Counted from the stretch's first letter, positions 15,613-24,057 are shown. The stretch is DNA of 64,000 bases from Mesorhizobium amorphae (GCF_014843845.1 NZ_JHQS01000061.1:1-64000); one strand, 5' to 3'. Notes: generated by a model not told the origin, from the sequence alone. Made by a program: numbers and translations.

Positions 15613-18600
15613 TTACTTCTTCAGCTGGTCGCGCAGTGCGGCGAGCTTGGCGAAGGGCGAGTCCGGATCGAAACGCACCGGACGCTCCTCGCGCGGCTTT
15701 GCCTGGAATGCAGGCTTGCCACCCTGTGCGCCGCCCTTGCCGTCCTGCCGGCCGCCTTTCCAGTCGGGCCGGCTCTCGCGGCGATCGGGACGCTCACCCT
15801 GCGGCTTGCCCTCGCGCCGTTCTCCGGCCTCGCCCTGAGGCTGCGGCCTCGGCTTGAACTTGCTGCGATCGAAGCGCGGCTTGCCGACACCGTCGCGCTG
15901 TTCGCGGCGACCCTCCTGAGGCGGCCGGCTGCCGGGGGCGGCTTCAGTGCCGGCCGGCGCATCGCTGCGGCCCTGCGCAGCCTGCCCGTTGCGCGGACGA
16001 TTGTCCCGGCGGTTGTCGTGATGGCGGTGACGTGGGCGCTGCTCGAAACGACCCTGCCGCCACAAAAGGATGGGTTTTGGTTCTTCAGCCTCTGGAGCGG
16101 GCTCGCCGGTAGCGGTTTCCGCGGCCGTTGTGTCTTCGCTTGCAGATGAAGTCTCGGCGACCGGTTCTGCCGATGCGGCATCGACTTCGACAGCTTCGGA
16201 TTCCGCCGCCGGCTCTGCCGGTGCGGCCTCAACCTCGGCAGCTTCGGGCTTTGCCTCTGGCTCAGCCTCTGTTTCGGCGGGCGCTTCTGCGACGGCTTCG
16301 GCTACTGGCGGCGCGTCGTCCGTGGCCTCTGTGGGCGTCTCCGGCTGCGCGTCGGTAACAGCCTCCGCGGCTGCGTCAGCGACGGGCTCCGCAGGAATTT
16401 CAGCCTCTACAGTGGCAGCCGCATCAGGCTCCGAACCTTCGGCCGTGGTCTGAGCGACAGTGTCGGCAACGGCTTCCGCCGCCACAGCCTGCTCGGCCAT
16501 TGCCGCCTCTTCCGCTGCCAGTTTGGCTGCGGCTGCCTCGCGCGCGGCATTGTCCTGCGCTTCGAGCCGCGCCTTGACTTCGGCGGCAGGCTTCGGTTCG
16601 GCGCGGTAGCCGAGACCCTTCAGGATCTCTTCCATGTCGTCGGCGGTGGCGCCGAGGATCGACATCATCGGCGGCGTCACCATGAAGGCGTTGCCGTCAT
16701 AGGCGCCGTCGGGGCGCTGTCCGAGGCCCGGCTTCCAGTTGGTCGCCGGACGGATCAGGTCGGCCAGCCGCTCGAGGATGTCGACGCGGACCGCGCGGCG
16801 GCCGAGATTGCGGTAGCCGGCGAGTTTGTAGAAGGATTTGTCGAAGGTCGGATCGATGACCACCGAGGTGCGGCCCGACGCCAGGGCGTGAACCACGTCG
16901 CCAAAACCCGGCTTCTCCTTGCCGTCATTCTTCAATGCCCAAAGCAATGTCACCAGTCCGGCAGGCGCCGGCTTGACCAGCGCCGGCACGAAGACATGGT
17001 AGGCGCCGAAGCGAACGCCCAGCCGGCGCAATGCGGCGCGACCTTCCTGATCGAGCGACTTCATCTCTTCGGCAATGTCGCGGCGGTTGATGAGGCCGAA
17101 ATTCTCGACCAGCTGGAAGGCGATGCCGCGGCCGATGCCGGTGATCTGGTCGGCGTTCTTCAAGTCGACCAGCGGCTTCAGCAGGGATTCGACCTGGAAG
17201 TTGACGAAGCGCTCGGCGCGCGCCGCGACCTTGTCGCGGGCGGGACCGGTAAGTTGCTCGTCGGCCAACAGGACAAGGCGCGGCTTCAGCGGCTCGTCGC
17301 CGGCGACCAGCGTGCCGACCGGCGCGCCGATCCAGCGCAGCGTGCCGTCGGAGCCGAGCGCGATGTCGCCATTGGCGCAGGCGCCGAAGCGTTCGGCGCG
17401 CGCCTCGAATTCGGTGGCCAAAGCCTTTTGTGCCGCCGTGCGCACGGCCTTGGCATCCTCGCCGCCGGCGCTCTGGTCGGCGGTGAAGCGGAACCCTTGC
17501 AACTCGCCGACATGATGGCCTTCGACAAGGACGGTTCCGGTAGGGCTAATTTCGGCTTCAGGCATGGTATTTTCTCTAAGGCGCCGCATGAGGACGGAAG
17601 TCCTGCGGTCTACGAAGCGTTTCGTCAACCGCTCATGCAGCGCATCCGACAATCTGTCTTCGATTTCGCGCGTCTTTTCCTGCCAGTGTGCCTGATCGGC
17701 CAGCCAGCCGGGCCGGTTGGAAACGAAAGTCCAGGTGCGGATCTGGGCGATCCGGTGCGACAGCGTGTCGATGTCGCCGTCTGTCGTATCGGCACGCCGC
17801 ACCTGCTCGGCCATGTAGTTCTCGTCGACATGGCCATGCCGGGCGAGGTCCATATAGATCGAGGCGATGAGGTCGGAATGCTGGGCCGGCGCGATCTTCC
17901 TGTAGTCGGGGAGTGCGCAGGCTTCCCACAGCAGCGCCACCCGCTTGGCGTCGGTGGCCAGAGCGCGGATGTCCGCGTCGCGCGACAGGTGCTCGAGCGC
18001 TTGAGCATCGACCGCCGGCAGCGCCCGCGTCAGGCCCTCAACCGGCGCGTTGGTTTCGATCGAGCGCTTCAGCGCATCGAGGCTGGCGAAATCGAAATCG
18101 GCGGTGCGCCATTGCAGCACCTTCACCGGGTCGAAATCGTGCCCCTCGATCTTCTTGACCAGCTCTTCATCCAGCGGGTCGACCTGGCCGGTGACGCCGA
18201 AAGTGCCGTCGCGCAGATGGCGGCCGGCGCGGCCGGCGATCTGGCCGAGTTCGGCGGATGTGAGGTCGCGAAACTGGTAGCCGTCGAACTTGCGGTTCTG
18301 GGCGAAGGCGACATGGTCGAGATCGAGGTTGAGTCCCATGCCGATGGCGTCGGTGGCGACGAGGTAGTCGACATCGCCGGACTGGAACAGCGCCACCTGG
18401 GCGTTGCGGGTGCGCGGCGAGAGCGCGCCGAGCACGACGGCGGCACCGCCCTGCTGGCGACGGATCAATTCGGCGATGGCGTAGACCTCGTCCGCCGAGA
18501 ATGCGACGATCGCCGTGCGCCGGGGCAGACGGGTCAGCTTCTTCGAGCCGGCATAGGCGAGGTGCGACAGCCGCGGCCGCGTCACCACCGAGACGCCCTT

Positions 18601-19044
18601 CAACAGGCGCTGCAGGATGCCGTGCATGGTGGCCGCACCCAGCAGCAGCGTTTCCTGACGGCCGCGCAGATGAAGGATGCGGTCGGTGAAGATGTGGCCG
18701 CGCTCGAGATCGCCGGCGAGCTGGACCTCGTCGATGGCGACGAAGGCGGCGTCGGTCTCGCGCGGCATGGCTTCGACGGTGCAGACCGAATATTTGGCGC
18801 CCACCGGCTGGATCTTCTCCTCGCCGGTGATGAGCGCCACCTTATGAGCGCCGACCTTTTCGCAGACGCGCGTGTAGACTTCGCGCGCCAGCAGCCTGAG
18901 CGGCAGGCCGATGACTCCGCTTTCATGCGCCACCATGCGTTCGATGGCGAGATGGGTCTTGCCGGTGTTGGTCGGGCCGAGCACGGCCGTCACGTCGCGG
19001 CCCGAAAGGATCAGCGGCTGAGAGTGTTTCGGCTGGATGTTCAT
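15613..19044 (-). CDS. Suv3-like DExH RNA helicase with long Ala/Glu-rich tail
   Basis: This protein has 1143 residues. The helicase core at the N terminus has Walker A GPTNTGKTH, DEVQ box in AIDEVQLAGD, GAATM and the second RecA half with ATDAIGMGLNLD and QIAGRAGR, as in Suv3/MgpS-type helicases. A middle region of about 450 residues completes the family body. From about residue 850 to 1010 the chain is low-complexity Ala/Glu/Val/Pro, followed by a Gly/Arg/Lys-rich RNA-binding-like tail. The ATG at 19044 precedes MNIQPKHSQPLILSGRDVTAVLGP; an upstream in-frame start at 19119 is less likely. Substrate and role are inferred as RNA metabolism. Confidence 0.93.
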   Translation of the reverse strand: MNIQPKHSQPLILSGRDVTAVLGPTNTGKTHLAIERMVAHESGVIGLPLRLLAREVYTRVCEKVGAHKVALITGEEKIQPVGAKYSVCTVEAMPRETDAAFVAIDEVQLAGDLERGHIFTDRILHLRGRQETLLLGAATMHGILQRLLKGVSVVTRPRLSHLAYAGSKKLTRLPRRTAIVAFSADEVYAIAELIRRQQGGAAVVLGALSPRTRNAQVALFQSGDVDYLVATDAIGMGLNLDLDHVAFAQNRKFDGYQFRDLTSAELGQIAGRAGRHLRDGTFGVTGQVDPLDEELVKKIEGHDFDPVKVLQWRTADFDFASLDALKRSIETNAPVEGLTRALPAVDAQALEHLSRDADIRALATDAKRVALLWEACALPDYRKIAPAQHSDLIASIYMDLARHGHVDENYMAEQVRRADTTDGDIDTLSHRIAQIRTWTFVSNRPGWLADQAHWQEKTREIEDRLSDALHERLTKRFVDRRTSVLMRRLRENTMPEAEISPTGTVLVEGHHVGELQGFRFTADQSAGGEDAKAVRTAAQKALATEFEARAERFGACANGDIALGSDGTLRWIGAPVGTLVAGDEPLKPRLVLLADEQLTGPARDKVAARAERFVNFQVESLLKPLVDLKNADQITGIGRGIAFQLVENFGLINRRDIAEEMKSLDQEGRAALRRLGVRFGAYHVFVPALVKPAPAGLVTLLWALKNDGKEKPGFGDVVHALASGRTSVVIDPTFDKSFYKLAGYRNLGRRAVRVDILERLADLIRPATNWKPGLGQRPDGAYDGNAFMVTPPMMSILGATADDMEEILKGLGYRAEPKPAAEVKARLEAQDNAAREAAAAKLAAEEAAMAEQAVAAEAVADTVAQTTAEGSEPDAAATVEAEIPAEPVADAAAEAVTDAQPETPTEATDDAPPVAEAVAEAPAETEAEPEAKPEAAEVEAAPAEPAAESEAVEVDAASAEPVAETSSASEDTTAAETATGEPAPEAEEPKPILLWRQGRFEQRPRHRHHDNRRDNRPRNGQAAQGRSDAPAGTEAAPGSRPPQEGRREQRDGVGKPRFDRSKFKPRPQPQGEAGERREGKPQGERPDRRESRPDWKGGRQDGKGGAQGGKPAFQAKPREERPVRFDPDSPFAKLAALRDQLKK

Positions 19045-19221
19045 CGGCTCGGAAATAACGCTTCTGCCGCTCGTTGCCGGGGAGCACGCCAGTGCTGGCG
19101 CGTGTGACAGCCGACACATAAGGATTTCAGGCGCGAAGCGAAAGCGGAATGTTCCGCAGGTGGGCGAAGAGCGGTCCGGCTCGCGCGAAATCCGGTCCCG
19201 ATTAAGAGTTGGAACGAGTCT

Positions 19222-19243
19222 GGAACGAATCGGCGACGAATCA
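19222..19243 (+). repeat. 22-bp direct repeat, copy 1
   Basis: The 22 bases from GGAACGAATCGG to GACGAATCA recur exactly at 19495-19516. Each copy holds two GANTC sites eleven bases apart. Confidence 0.85.
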
Positions 19244-19280
19244 CTGACTCTCGCTGATTCAGGTTTTGTTCACGGCTATA

Positions 19281-19289
19281 TGTGGATTT
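19281..19289 (-). promoter_or_regulatory. DnaA-box-like sequence
   Basis: TGTGGATTT on the plus strand is AAATCCACA on the minus strand, seven of nine matches to TTATCCACA. It lies between GANTC sites. One isolated box is weak evidence. Confidence 0.3.
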
Positions 19290-19440
19290 TTGGGTGGCGA
19301 GTCTCACCACATGCTGAATCGCTAAACTGGCCCGATTTATGCAAAGAGATCAACGCTGTTAACCTTCGCCGGGGAACGATCGCCGCACCCAGGTCGACCT
19401 CGGCCAACATTATGAAATCCTTGACTTTTCCTAACGGACC

Positions 19441-19448
19441 TTAACCAT
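19441..19448 (+). promoter_or_regulatory. CtrA-like half site TTAACCAT
   Basis: TTAACCAT is the 8-base CtrA recognition motif known from Caulobacter. Related GTTAAC/TTAACC sequences occur near 19358, 19473 and 19631. Short motifs can arise by chance, so this is suggestive only. Confidence 0.3.
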
Positions 19449-19494
19449 TTGGCTGCGATTTCCAGGCCTCGCCGTTAACGTTTCGGCCAAAGCC

Positions 19495-19516
19495 GGAACG
19501 AATCGGCGACGAATCA
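19495..19516 (+). repeat. 22-bp direct repeat, copy 2
   Basis: This is an exact copy of 19222-19243, 273 bp further on, again with two GANTC sites. Confidence 0.85.
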
Positions 19517-19571
19517 GCGATGTCGGGATTTTCCCGGTCTGTTCACCCCAACAGGTTGTGTTGTGAACAGG

Positions 19572-19580
19572 TTATCCACC
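19572..19580 (+). promoter_or_regulatory. DnaA-box-like sequence
   Basis: TTATCCACC matches the DnaA box TTATCCACA at eight of nine positions. It is preceded by TTGTGAACAG and followed by a TCACAGCTTGTGA inverted repeat near 19588-19600. Confidence 0.35.
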
Positions 19581-19734
19581 GAGAAGTCACAGCTTGTGAC
19601 GTGGGTTTCGCACAGACTTGGCAGCTGCCGTTAACCTGTGCGTGCCGCTCCGGCACAGATCGGTGTTGGGTGCAGCGGTCGGCCCGATCATAGCACCACG
19701 ACCAGGCTCGGCCAGCAATGCCAAAACGGCTGCT

Positions 19735-20319
19735 TCAGGACAGATCCTCTTCCGTCACATAGCGCTGCAAGGCAGAGCCGACATTCCGGATGATCTCGTC
19801 GTGGGAGAGGGCGACGACCGGAGGAAGCCGCAGCAGGTATCGGCACATCGCCAAACCCAGCAACTGGCTTGAGACGAGACCGGCTCCTCGACCCGCATCG
19901 GCGGGGTCGCCGACCGCCGCAACCACTGGCCTCACCTGGTTGGCAAACACCTCGCGCAGCTTTTCGGCAGCAAAGTCGTTGGACATCGCCGAACGCAGCA
20001 GAATTGTCATGCCAGGACCGCTGGCCGGACCTTCCCAGATTTCGAGAAAGCGCCTGATCAGTGTTTCGCCGATGGCGGCTCGGTCAATCATCCGCAGCTC
20101 CGGCAAATGCAGGTCGACGACCGCCGCCCTGGCGAACAGTTCGTCCTTGCTGCGGAAATAGCGGATCACCATGGCCGGATCGATCGAGGCATGCGCTGCG
20201 ACATCGCGGATGGAGGCGCCGTCATAGCCGCGCTCGGCGAACAATAGCCGTGCAGCCTCGAGGATATGGGCCCGCGTGCGGTCCGACTTGCTGATTTTCT
20301 TCGCCTGATTCTGAGTCAT
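19735..20319 (-). CDS. TetR-family regulator
   Basis: This 194-residue protein has an N-terminal TetR helix-turn-helix (RAHILEAARLLFAERGYDGASIRDVAAHASIDPAMVIRYFRSKDELFARAA, about residues 14-65) and a ligand-binding C-terminal domain (EIWEGPASGPGMTILLRSAM). It is divergent from the FAD monooxygenase and an inverted repeat lies between them, so it probably represses that gene and possibly itself. I chose ATG 20319 since it precedes the basic MTQNQAKKISKSDRTR leader; a further start at 20355 would overlap the operator. Confidence 0.92.
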   Translation of the reverse strand: MTQNQAKKISKSDRTRAHILEAARLLFAERGYDGASIRDVAAHASIDPAMVIRYFRSKDELFARAAVVDLHLPELRMIDRAAIGETLIRRFLEIWEGPASGPGMTILLRSAMSNDFAAEKLREVFANQVRPVVAAVGDPADAGRGAGLVSSQLLGLAMCRYLLRLPPVVALSHDEIIRNVGSALQRYVTEEDLS

Positions 20320-20342
20320 GAAAATCCATATGCCAACGACTG

Positions 20343-20366
20343 TTGACAAATGCAATGGCGTCGATT
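20343..20366 (+). promoter_or_regulatory. Candidate promoter of the FAD monooxygenase
   Basis: TTGACA at 20343-20348 is a perfect -35 box. A GATTAG hexamer near 20363 at about the right distance is a poor -10 box. The TetR operator just downstream would overlap the start site. Confidence 0.35.
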
Positions 20367-20371
20367 AGAAA

Positions 20372-20387
20372 GTCAACACTTGTTGAC
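20372..20387. promoter_or_regulatory. Inverted repeat, probable TetR operator
   Basis: GTCAACACTTGTTGAC has two perfect 7-bp arms around CT. A further half site, TGTTGAC, lies 40 bp upstream at 20341-20347. The palindrome sits between the divergent TetR and monooxygenase starts, 15 bp before the latter. Confidence 0.6.
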
Positions 20388-20402
20388 AAACGGAGAGAGA
20401 AA

Positions 20403-21652
20403 ATGTTGCCCGATACAACGGAAGTCCTGATCATTGGCGCCGGCCCGACCGGCATGGCGCTGTCCATCATGCTGCACCAGGCCGGTGTCGATCACGTACT
20501 GATCGACAAGCTGGCGCAGGGCCTTCAGACCTCGCGCGCCGGCGTCATCCATTCGCAGACGCTGGAAGCGCTGCAGCCTCTCGGTGTCACCGGGCGGCTG
20601 GACGAACTTGCCCTGAAGCTGCAAAATTTCGCCATCCGCGACCGCAACCGGGCGCTGCTCAATCTCGATTTCGGCAAGCTTCCATCAAGGCATCCCTATC
20701 TGTTGATGCTGCCTCAGAACCTGACCGAGCAGGTGTTCGCCGAGCGGATCGCTGCCCTGGGCGGCGTCATTCATCGCGAAGTCGAGGCCAAGGCGGTTGT
20801 TCAGGATGCTGACGGCGCCCGCGTGACGGTGGTCGAGAACGGCCGCGAGAAGCTGATATCGGCGCGCTACGTCGTCGGCGCCGATGGCATGAACAGCCTG
20901 GTGCGCGGCGCGGCCGGCATCGAGTTCGACGGCGCAGCCTATGACGGGTCGTTCGTGCTCGCCGACGTCCGTCTCGATTGGCCGGTTGGGCCGAAGGAAG
21001 TGTCGCTGTTCTTTGCACCGGCCGGGCTGGTGGTGGTGGCGCCGCTTCCGGACGGGTCGTACCGCATCGTTGCAACAATGGATGACGCACCGGAAAGCCT
21101 GAGGTTGCCGACATCCAGGCGCTGCTCGACAGCCGTGGGCCCACCAGACAGCGCGCCCGGGTGCTCGACCTGGCGTGGAGTTCGCGTTTTCGCGTGCATC
21201 ACCGCCTGGTCCGGTCGTATCGCAAGGACCGGTTGTTCCTCATGGGCGATGCCGCGCACGTGCACAGCCCGGCAGGGGGACAGGGCATGAACACCGGCAT
21301 TATCGACGCGGTCGTGCTTGGCGAATTGCTCGGCGATGTGGTGAACGGCGTGCGCGCGGAAGCCGAGCTCGACCTCTACGAAACGCTGCGGCGCCCGGCG
21401 GCGCAGGAGGTACTTGAGCTGGCAGGCAAGATGACCGACATGGCGCTTACCCGCAATCCGGTGAAGCGGTTCGTCCGCAATCTGCTGCTCTCGCTGATGA
21501 ACCTCAATCAATTGCTGAAGCGTCGCATGGCCTTGAAACTGTCGGGCCTCAGCCGCGCGCCGCTGGCCCGGTTGCCGGCACCTTCGCGTGTGCCGGGTTC
21601 AATTGCCCCCAGCAAGCCCGCAGCCAAACCAGCGCTGAAGCTTGCCGCCTGA
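20403..21652 (+). pseudogene. FAD-dependent monooxygenase (PHBH/UbiH type), frameshifted
   Basis: The N-terminal part has the FAD motif IGAGPTGMALSIMLHQAG and the DG motif VVGADGMNSLVRGA, in the frame starting at ATG 20403. Near 21099 the homology moves to another frame, which carries the GD motif LMGDAAHVHSPAGGQGMNTGI and the remaining C terminus to 21652. One missing base in the run AGCC|TGAG (expected AGCCCTGAG, giving Ser-Pro-Glu-Val) would restore a product of about 416 residues. As written the first frame ends at 21290 without the second FAD site, so the enzyme would be inactive. It is either a recent pseudogene or a sequencing error. Confidence 0.85.
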
Positions 21653-21700
21653 CAACTGCGATTGTCACGGCAACAAGCCTCGATCGTGGGCGCGTAGGTC

Positions 21701-21724
21701 TGTACCGGCCGTAGGGCCGGTACA
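21701..21724. terminator. Hairpin between convergent genes
   Basis: TGTACCGGCC pairs with GGCCGGTACA around a four-base loop. It lies between the monooxygenase and phaB, which converge. There is no clear T tract on either side, so termination efficiency is uncertain. Confidence 0.45.
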
Positions 21725-21752
21725 TCAGTTGTCGCGGGACGGACTCGAAACC

Positions 21753-22478
21753 TCAGGCAAAATACTGTCCGCCATTGGCGGAGATGGTCGAACCGGTGAT
21801 GAAGCCGGCTTCATCGGAAGCCAGGAAGACGACGCAGCGCGCGATCTCTTCCGGCTCGCCGAGGCGACCGACCGGGATCTGCGGGATGATGCGTTCGTTG
21901 AGCACCTTCTCGTCGATCGCCTTGACCATTTCGGTGGCGATGTAGCCCGGGCAGATGATGTTGACGGTGATGCCGGCGCGGGCGCCTTCCTGGGCGAGCG
22001 CCTTCGAGAAGCCGATGTCGCCGGCCTTGGCGGCGGAATAGTTGACCTGGCCGGCCTGGCCCTTCTGGCCGTTGATAGAGGAAATGGTGATGACGCGGCC
22101 GAACTTGCGGTCGCGCATGCCGCCCCACAAAGGATGCGTCATGTTGAAGACGCCGGAAAGGTTGGTGTCGATGACTTCCTTCCACTGCTCGCGCGTCATC
22201 TTGTGGAACATGCCATCGCGGGTGATGCCGGCATTGTTGACGAGCACGGAAACCGGGCCGAGATCGGCCTCGACCTGCTTGATGCCGGCGGCGCAGGCGT
22301 CGTAGTCGGCGACAGACCATTTGTAGGTCTTGATGCCGGTTTCGGCAGTGAACTTCGTCGCCGCCTCGTCATTGCCGGCGTAGTTCGCGGCAACCGAATA
22401 GCCGGCGTTCTTCAGCGCGACCGATACCGCGGCGCCGATGCCGCGCGACCCGCCCGTGACGATTGCTACCTTGCTCAT
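21753..22478 (-). CDS. phaB: Acetoacetyl-CoA reductase
   Basis: This 241-residue short-chain dehydrogenase has the NADPH motif VTGGSRGIGAAVS, VLVNNAGITRDGMFHKM, the catalytic Ser in ISSINGQKGQAGQ followed by NYSAAKAG, and the C-terminal ISANGGQYF of PhaB. It reduces acetoacetyl-CoA to (R)-3-hydroxybutyryl-CoA, step two of polyhydroxybutyrate synthesis. The ATG at 22478 has GGAGGAGG upstream; the longer frame runs into a repeat. phaA lies upstream on the same strand with about 100 bp between, so they probably form one operon. Confidence 0.96.
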   Translation of the reverse strand: MSKVAIVTGGSRGIGAAVSVALKNAGYSVAANYAGNDEAATKFTAETGIKTYKWSVADYDACAAGIKQVEADLGPVSVLVNNAGITRDGMFHKMTREQWKEVIDTNLSGVFNMTHPLWGGMRDRKFGRVITISSINGQKGQAGQVNYSAAKAGDIGFSKALAQEGARAGITVNIICPGYIATEMVKAIDEKVLNERIIPQIPVGRLGEPEEIARCVVFLASDEAGFITGSTISANGGQYFA

Positions 22479-22502
22479 GCGTTTCCTCCTCCCTAACGTT
22501 CT

Positions 22503-22575
22503 TGGTGAATGGTGAATGGTCGAAGACGGTCGGTTAACGGCCATTCACCACTTGCCATTCGCCATTCACTCTTTT
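22503..22575. repeat. GTGAATGG-type short repeats with hairpin potential
   Basis: TGGTGAATGGTGAATGG at 22503-22519 faces CCATTCACCA at 22541-22550 and CCATTC units up to 22568, giving several possible stems in the phaA-phaB gap. Similar GAATGG-rich spacers are common in rhizobial genomes. It may modulate phaB expression or mRNA stability. Confidence 0.5.
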
Positions 22576-22576
22576 C

Positions 22577-23755
22577 TCAGAGCGCTTCGATGCACATGGC
22601 GACGCCCATGCCGCCGCCGATGCAGAGCGTGGCGAGGCCTTTCTTCGCACCGCGGCGGCGCATTTCGAAAACCAGCGTGTTGAAGATGCGGGCACCCGAA
22701 GCGCCGATCGGATGGCCGATGGCGATCGCCCCGCCATTGACGTTGACGATCGAGGGATCCCAGCCCATGTCCTTGTTGACGGCGCAGGCCTGCGCGGCGA
22801 AGGCCTCGTTGGCCTCGACCAGGTCGAGGTCGCCGACCGACCAGCCGGCCTTGGCCAGCGCCTTGCGCGAAGCGGGAATGGGCCCGGTGCCCATGATCTG
22901 CGGATCGACGCCGGCGGTGGCCCAGGAGACGATGCGCGCCAATGGCGTTATGCCGCGCCTGGCGGCTTCCGCTTCACTCATCAGCAGCGCGCCGGCAGCG
23001 CCGTCATTGATGCCGGAGGCGTTGGCGGCGGTTACGGTGCCGTCCTTGTCGAAAGCCGGCTTTAGCTTGGTCATGGCGTCGATGGTGGCGCCGTGGCGGA
23101 TGTACTCGTCCTGGTCGACGGTGGTGTCGCCCTTCTTGCCCTTGATGGTGAAGGCGACGATCTCGTCCTTGAACTTGCCGGCCTTCTGCGCGGCCTCGGC
23201 CTTGTTCTGCGAGGCCAGAGCGAACTGGTCCTGGTCGTCGCGGGTGATCTGGAACTGGCGCGCGACGTTCTCGGCAGTGTTGCCCATGTGGTAGCCGTTG
23301 AAGGCATCCCACAGCCCGTCCTTGATCATGGTGTCGATCATCTTGTAGTCGCCCATCTTGACGCCGGCGCGCAGATGCTGGGCATGCGCCGAGAGCGACA
23401 TCGATTCCTGTCCGCCGGCGACGATCACCTTGGCGTCACCGCTGGCGATCTGCTGCATGCCGAGCGCGATCGCGCGCAGACCCGAGCCGCAAACCTGGTT
23501 GAGACCCCAGGCGGTGGTCTCCTTGGGCAGGCCGGCGTTGATCGAGGCCTGGCGGGCGGGGTTCTGGCCTTGGGCGGCGGTCAGCACCTGACCGAGGATG
23601 ACCTCGTCAACCTCGCCCGGCTCTACACCGGTACGCGACAGCAGCTCCCGGATGACGACGGCGCCGAGCTCGTGCGCCGGAGTGGCGGCGAAGGCGCCGT
23701 TGAAGGAACCAACAGACGTGCGTGCCGCGCCGGCGACAACGATGGCATTGGACAT
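22577..23755 (-). CDS. phaA: Acetyl-CoA acetyltransferase (beta-ketothiolase)
   Basis: This 392-residue thiolase has the nucleophile cysteine in NQVCGSGLRAIALGM, the conserved NVNGGAIAIGHPIGASGARI and the second catalytic cysteine in TLCIGGGMGVAMCIE. It condenses two acetyl-CoA to acetoacetyl-CoA, the first step of polyhydroxybutyrate synthesis. It is the first gene of phaA-phaB on the minus strand, and it is divergent from the regulator phaR, the arrangement known from several rhizobia. Confidence 0.97.
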   Translation of the reverse strand: MSNAIVVAGAARTSVGSFNGAFAATPAHELGAVVIRELLSRTGVEPGEVDEVILGQVLTAAQGQNPARQASINAGLPKETTAWGLNQVCGSGLRAIALGMQQIASGDAKVIVAGGQESMSLSAHAQHLRAGVKMGDYKMIDTMIKDGLWDAFNGYHMGNTAENVARQFQITRDDQDQFALASQNKAEAAQKAGKFKDEIVAFTIKGKKGDTTVDQDEYIRHGATIDAMTKLKPAFDKDGTVTAANASGINDGAAGALLMSEAEAARRGITPLARIVSWATAGVDPQIMGTGPIPASRKALAKAGWSVGDLDLVEANEAFAAQACAVNKDMGWDPSIVNVNGGAIAIGHPIGASGARIFNTLVFEMRRRGAKKGLATLCIGGGMGVAMCIEAL

Positions 23756-24057
23756 TTTCTTCTCCAGACTTCGAGGTGACGTGTTTTTGGGTATCGTTAG
23801 GGACTTTTCTTGCCCGTTCCATGACCCAAGTCAAACCGGAAATAGGCATGCCAGCCATGCGCGGCAAGCAGGCTGCCTGCGGCCAGGGCAACCGCCATGG
23901 CTTTCGCTGCGCAGCATATTTTGCCCGCCATGCAGCATTAAATGATGCCGCACTGCACAAACCACTTGGAATTGCGACGCTTTTGCGCATATCCTCGCAA
24001 GGGCGCAATCGTTACCGGCTGCTTACTCACATGCACCGGTGTCCGGGGAGGATACTG
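23756..24057. promoter_or_regulatory. Divergent phaA-phaR control region
   Basis: This 302-bp gap holds the promoters of phaA and phaR. A TGC/GCA-rich stretch at about 23906-23965 includes the perfect palindrome GCTGCGCAGC (23906-23915), CATGCAGCAT and GCACTGCAC. PhaR proteins are reported to bind TGC-rich sites, so this is a candidate PhaR operator; the match is by composition only. Confidence 0.4.

Larger units (their letters stand above)
19216..19320. promoter_or_regulatory. Cluster of seven GANTC (CcrM methylation) sites
   Basis: GANTC occurs at 19216, 19227, 19238, 19246, 19256, 19299 and 19316, seven times in 105 bp; two more occur at 19500 and 19511. At random one would expect roughly one per 256 bp. 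CcrM methylates GANTC in alphaproteobacteria, and clustered sites mark promoters whose activity changes with the methylation state during replication. The first five sites are spaced 8-11 bp apart. Confidence 0.7.
19045..19734. other. Gene-free 690-bp region with clustered GANTC, DnaA-like and CtrA-like sites
   Basis: No reading frame here has coding character. The stretch between the helicase and a TetR gene contains nine GANTC sites, two copies of a 22-bp repeat, DnaA-box-like sequences and several GTTAAC/TTAACC motifs including one TTAACCAT. It looks like a cell-cycle-controlled regulatory region or a replication-origin-like region. There is no hemE, parAB or repABC nearby, which argues against the main chromosomal origin. 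Confidence 0.55.

Noticed and set aside
19037..19444. A 135-residue plus-strand frame in the GANTC region
   Set aside because: Codon use is not coding-like, no ribosome site, and it spans repeats and clustered regulatory motifs.
19045..19734. The main chromosomal replication origin
   Set aside because: Known rhizobial origins lie by hemE and partition genes, and only two imperfect DnaA boxes are present. I keep it as origin-like or regulatory.
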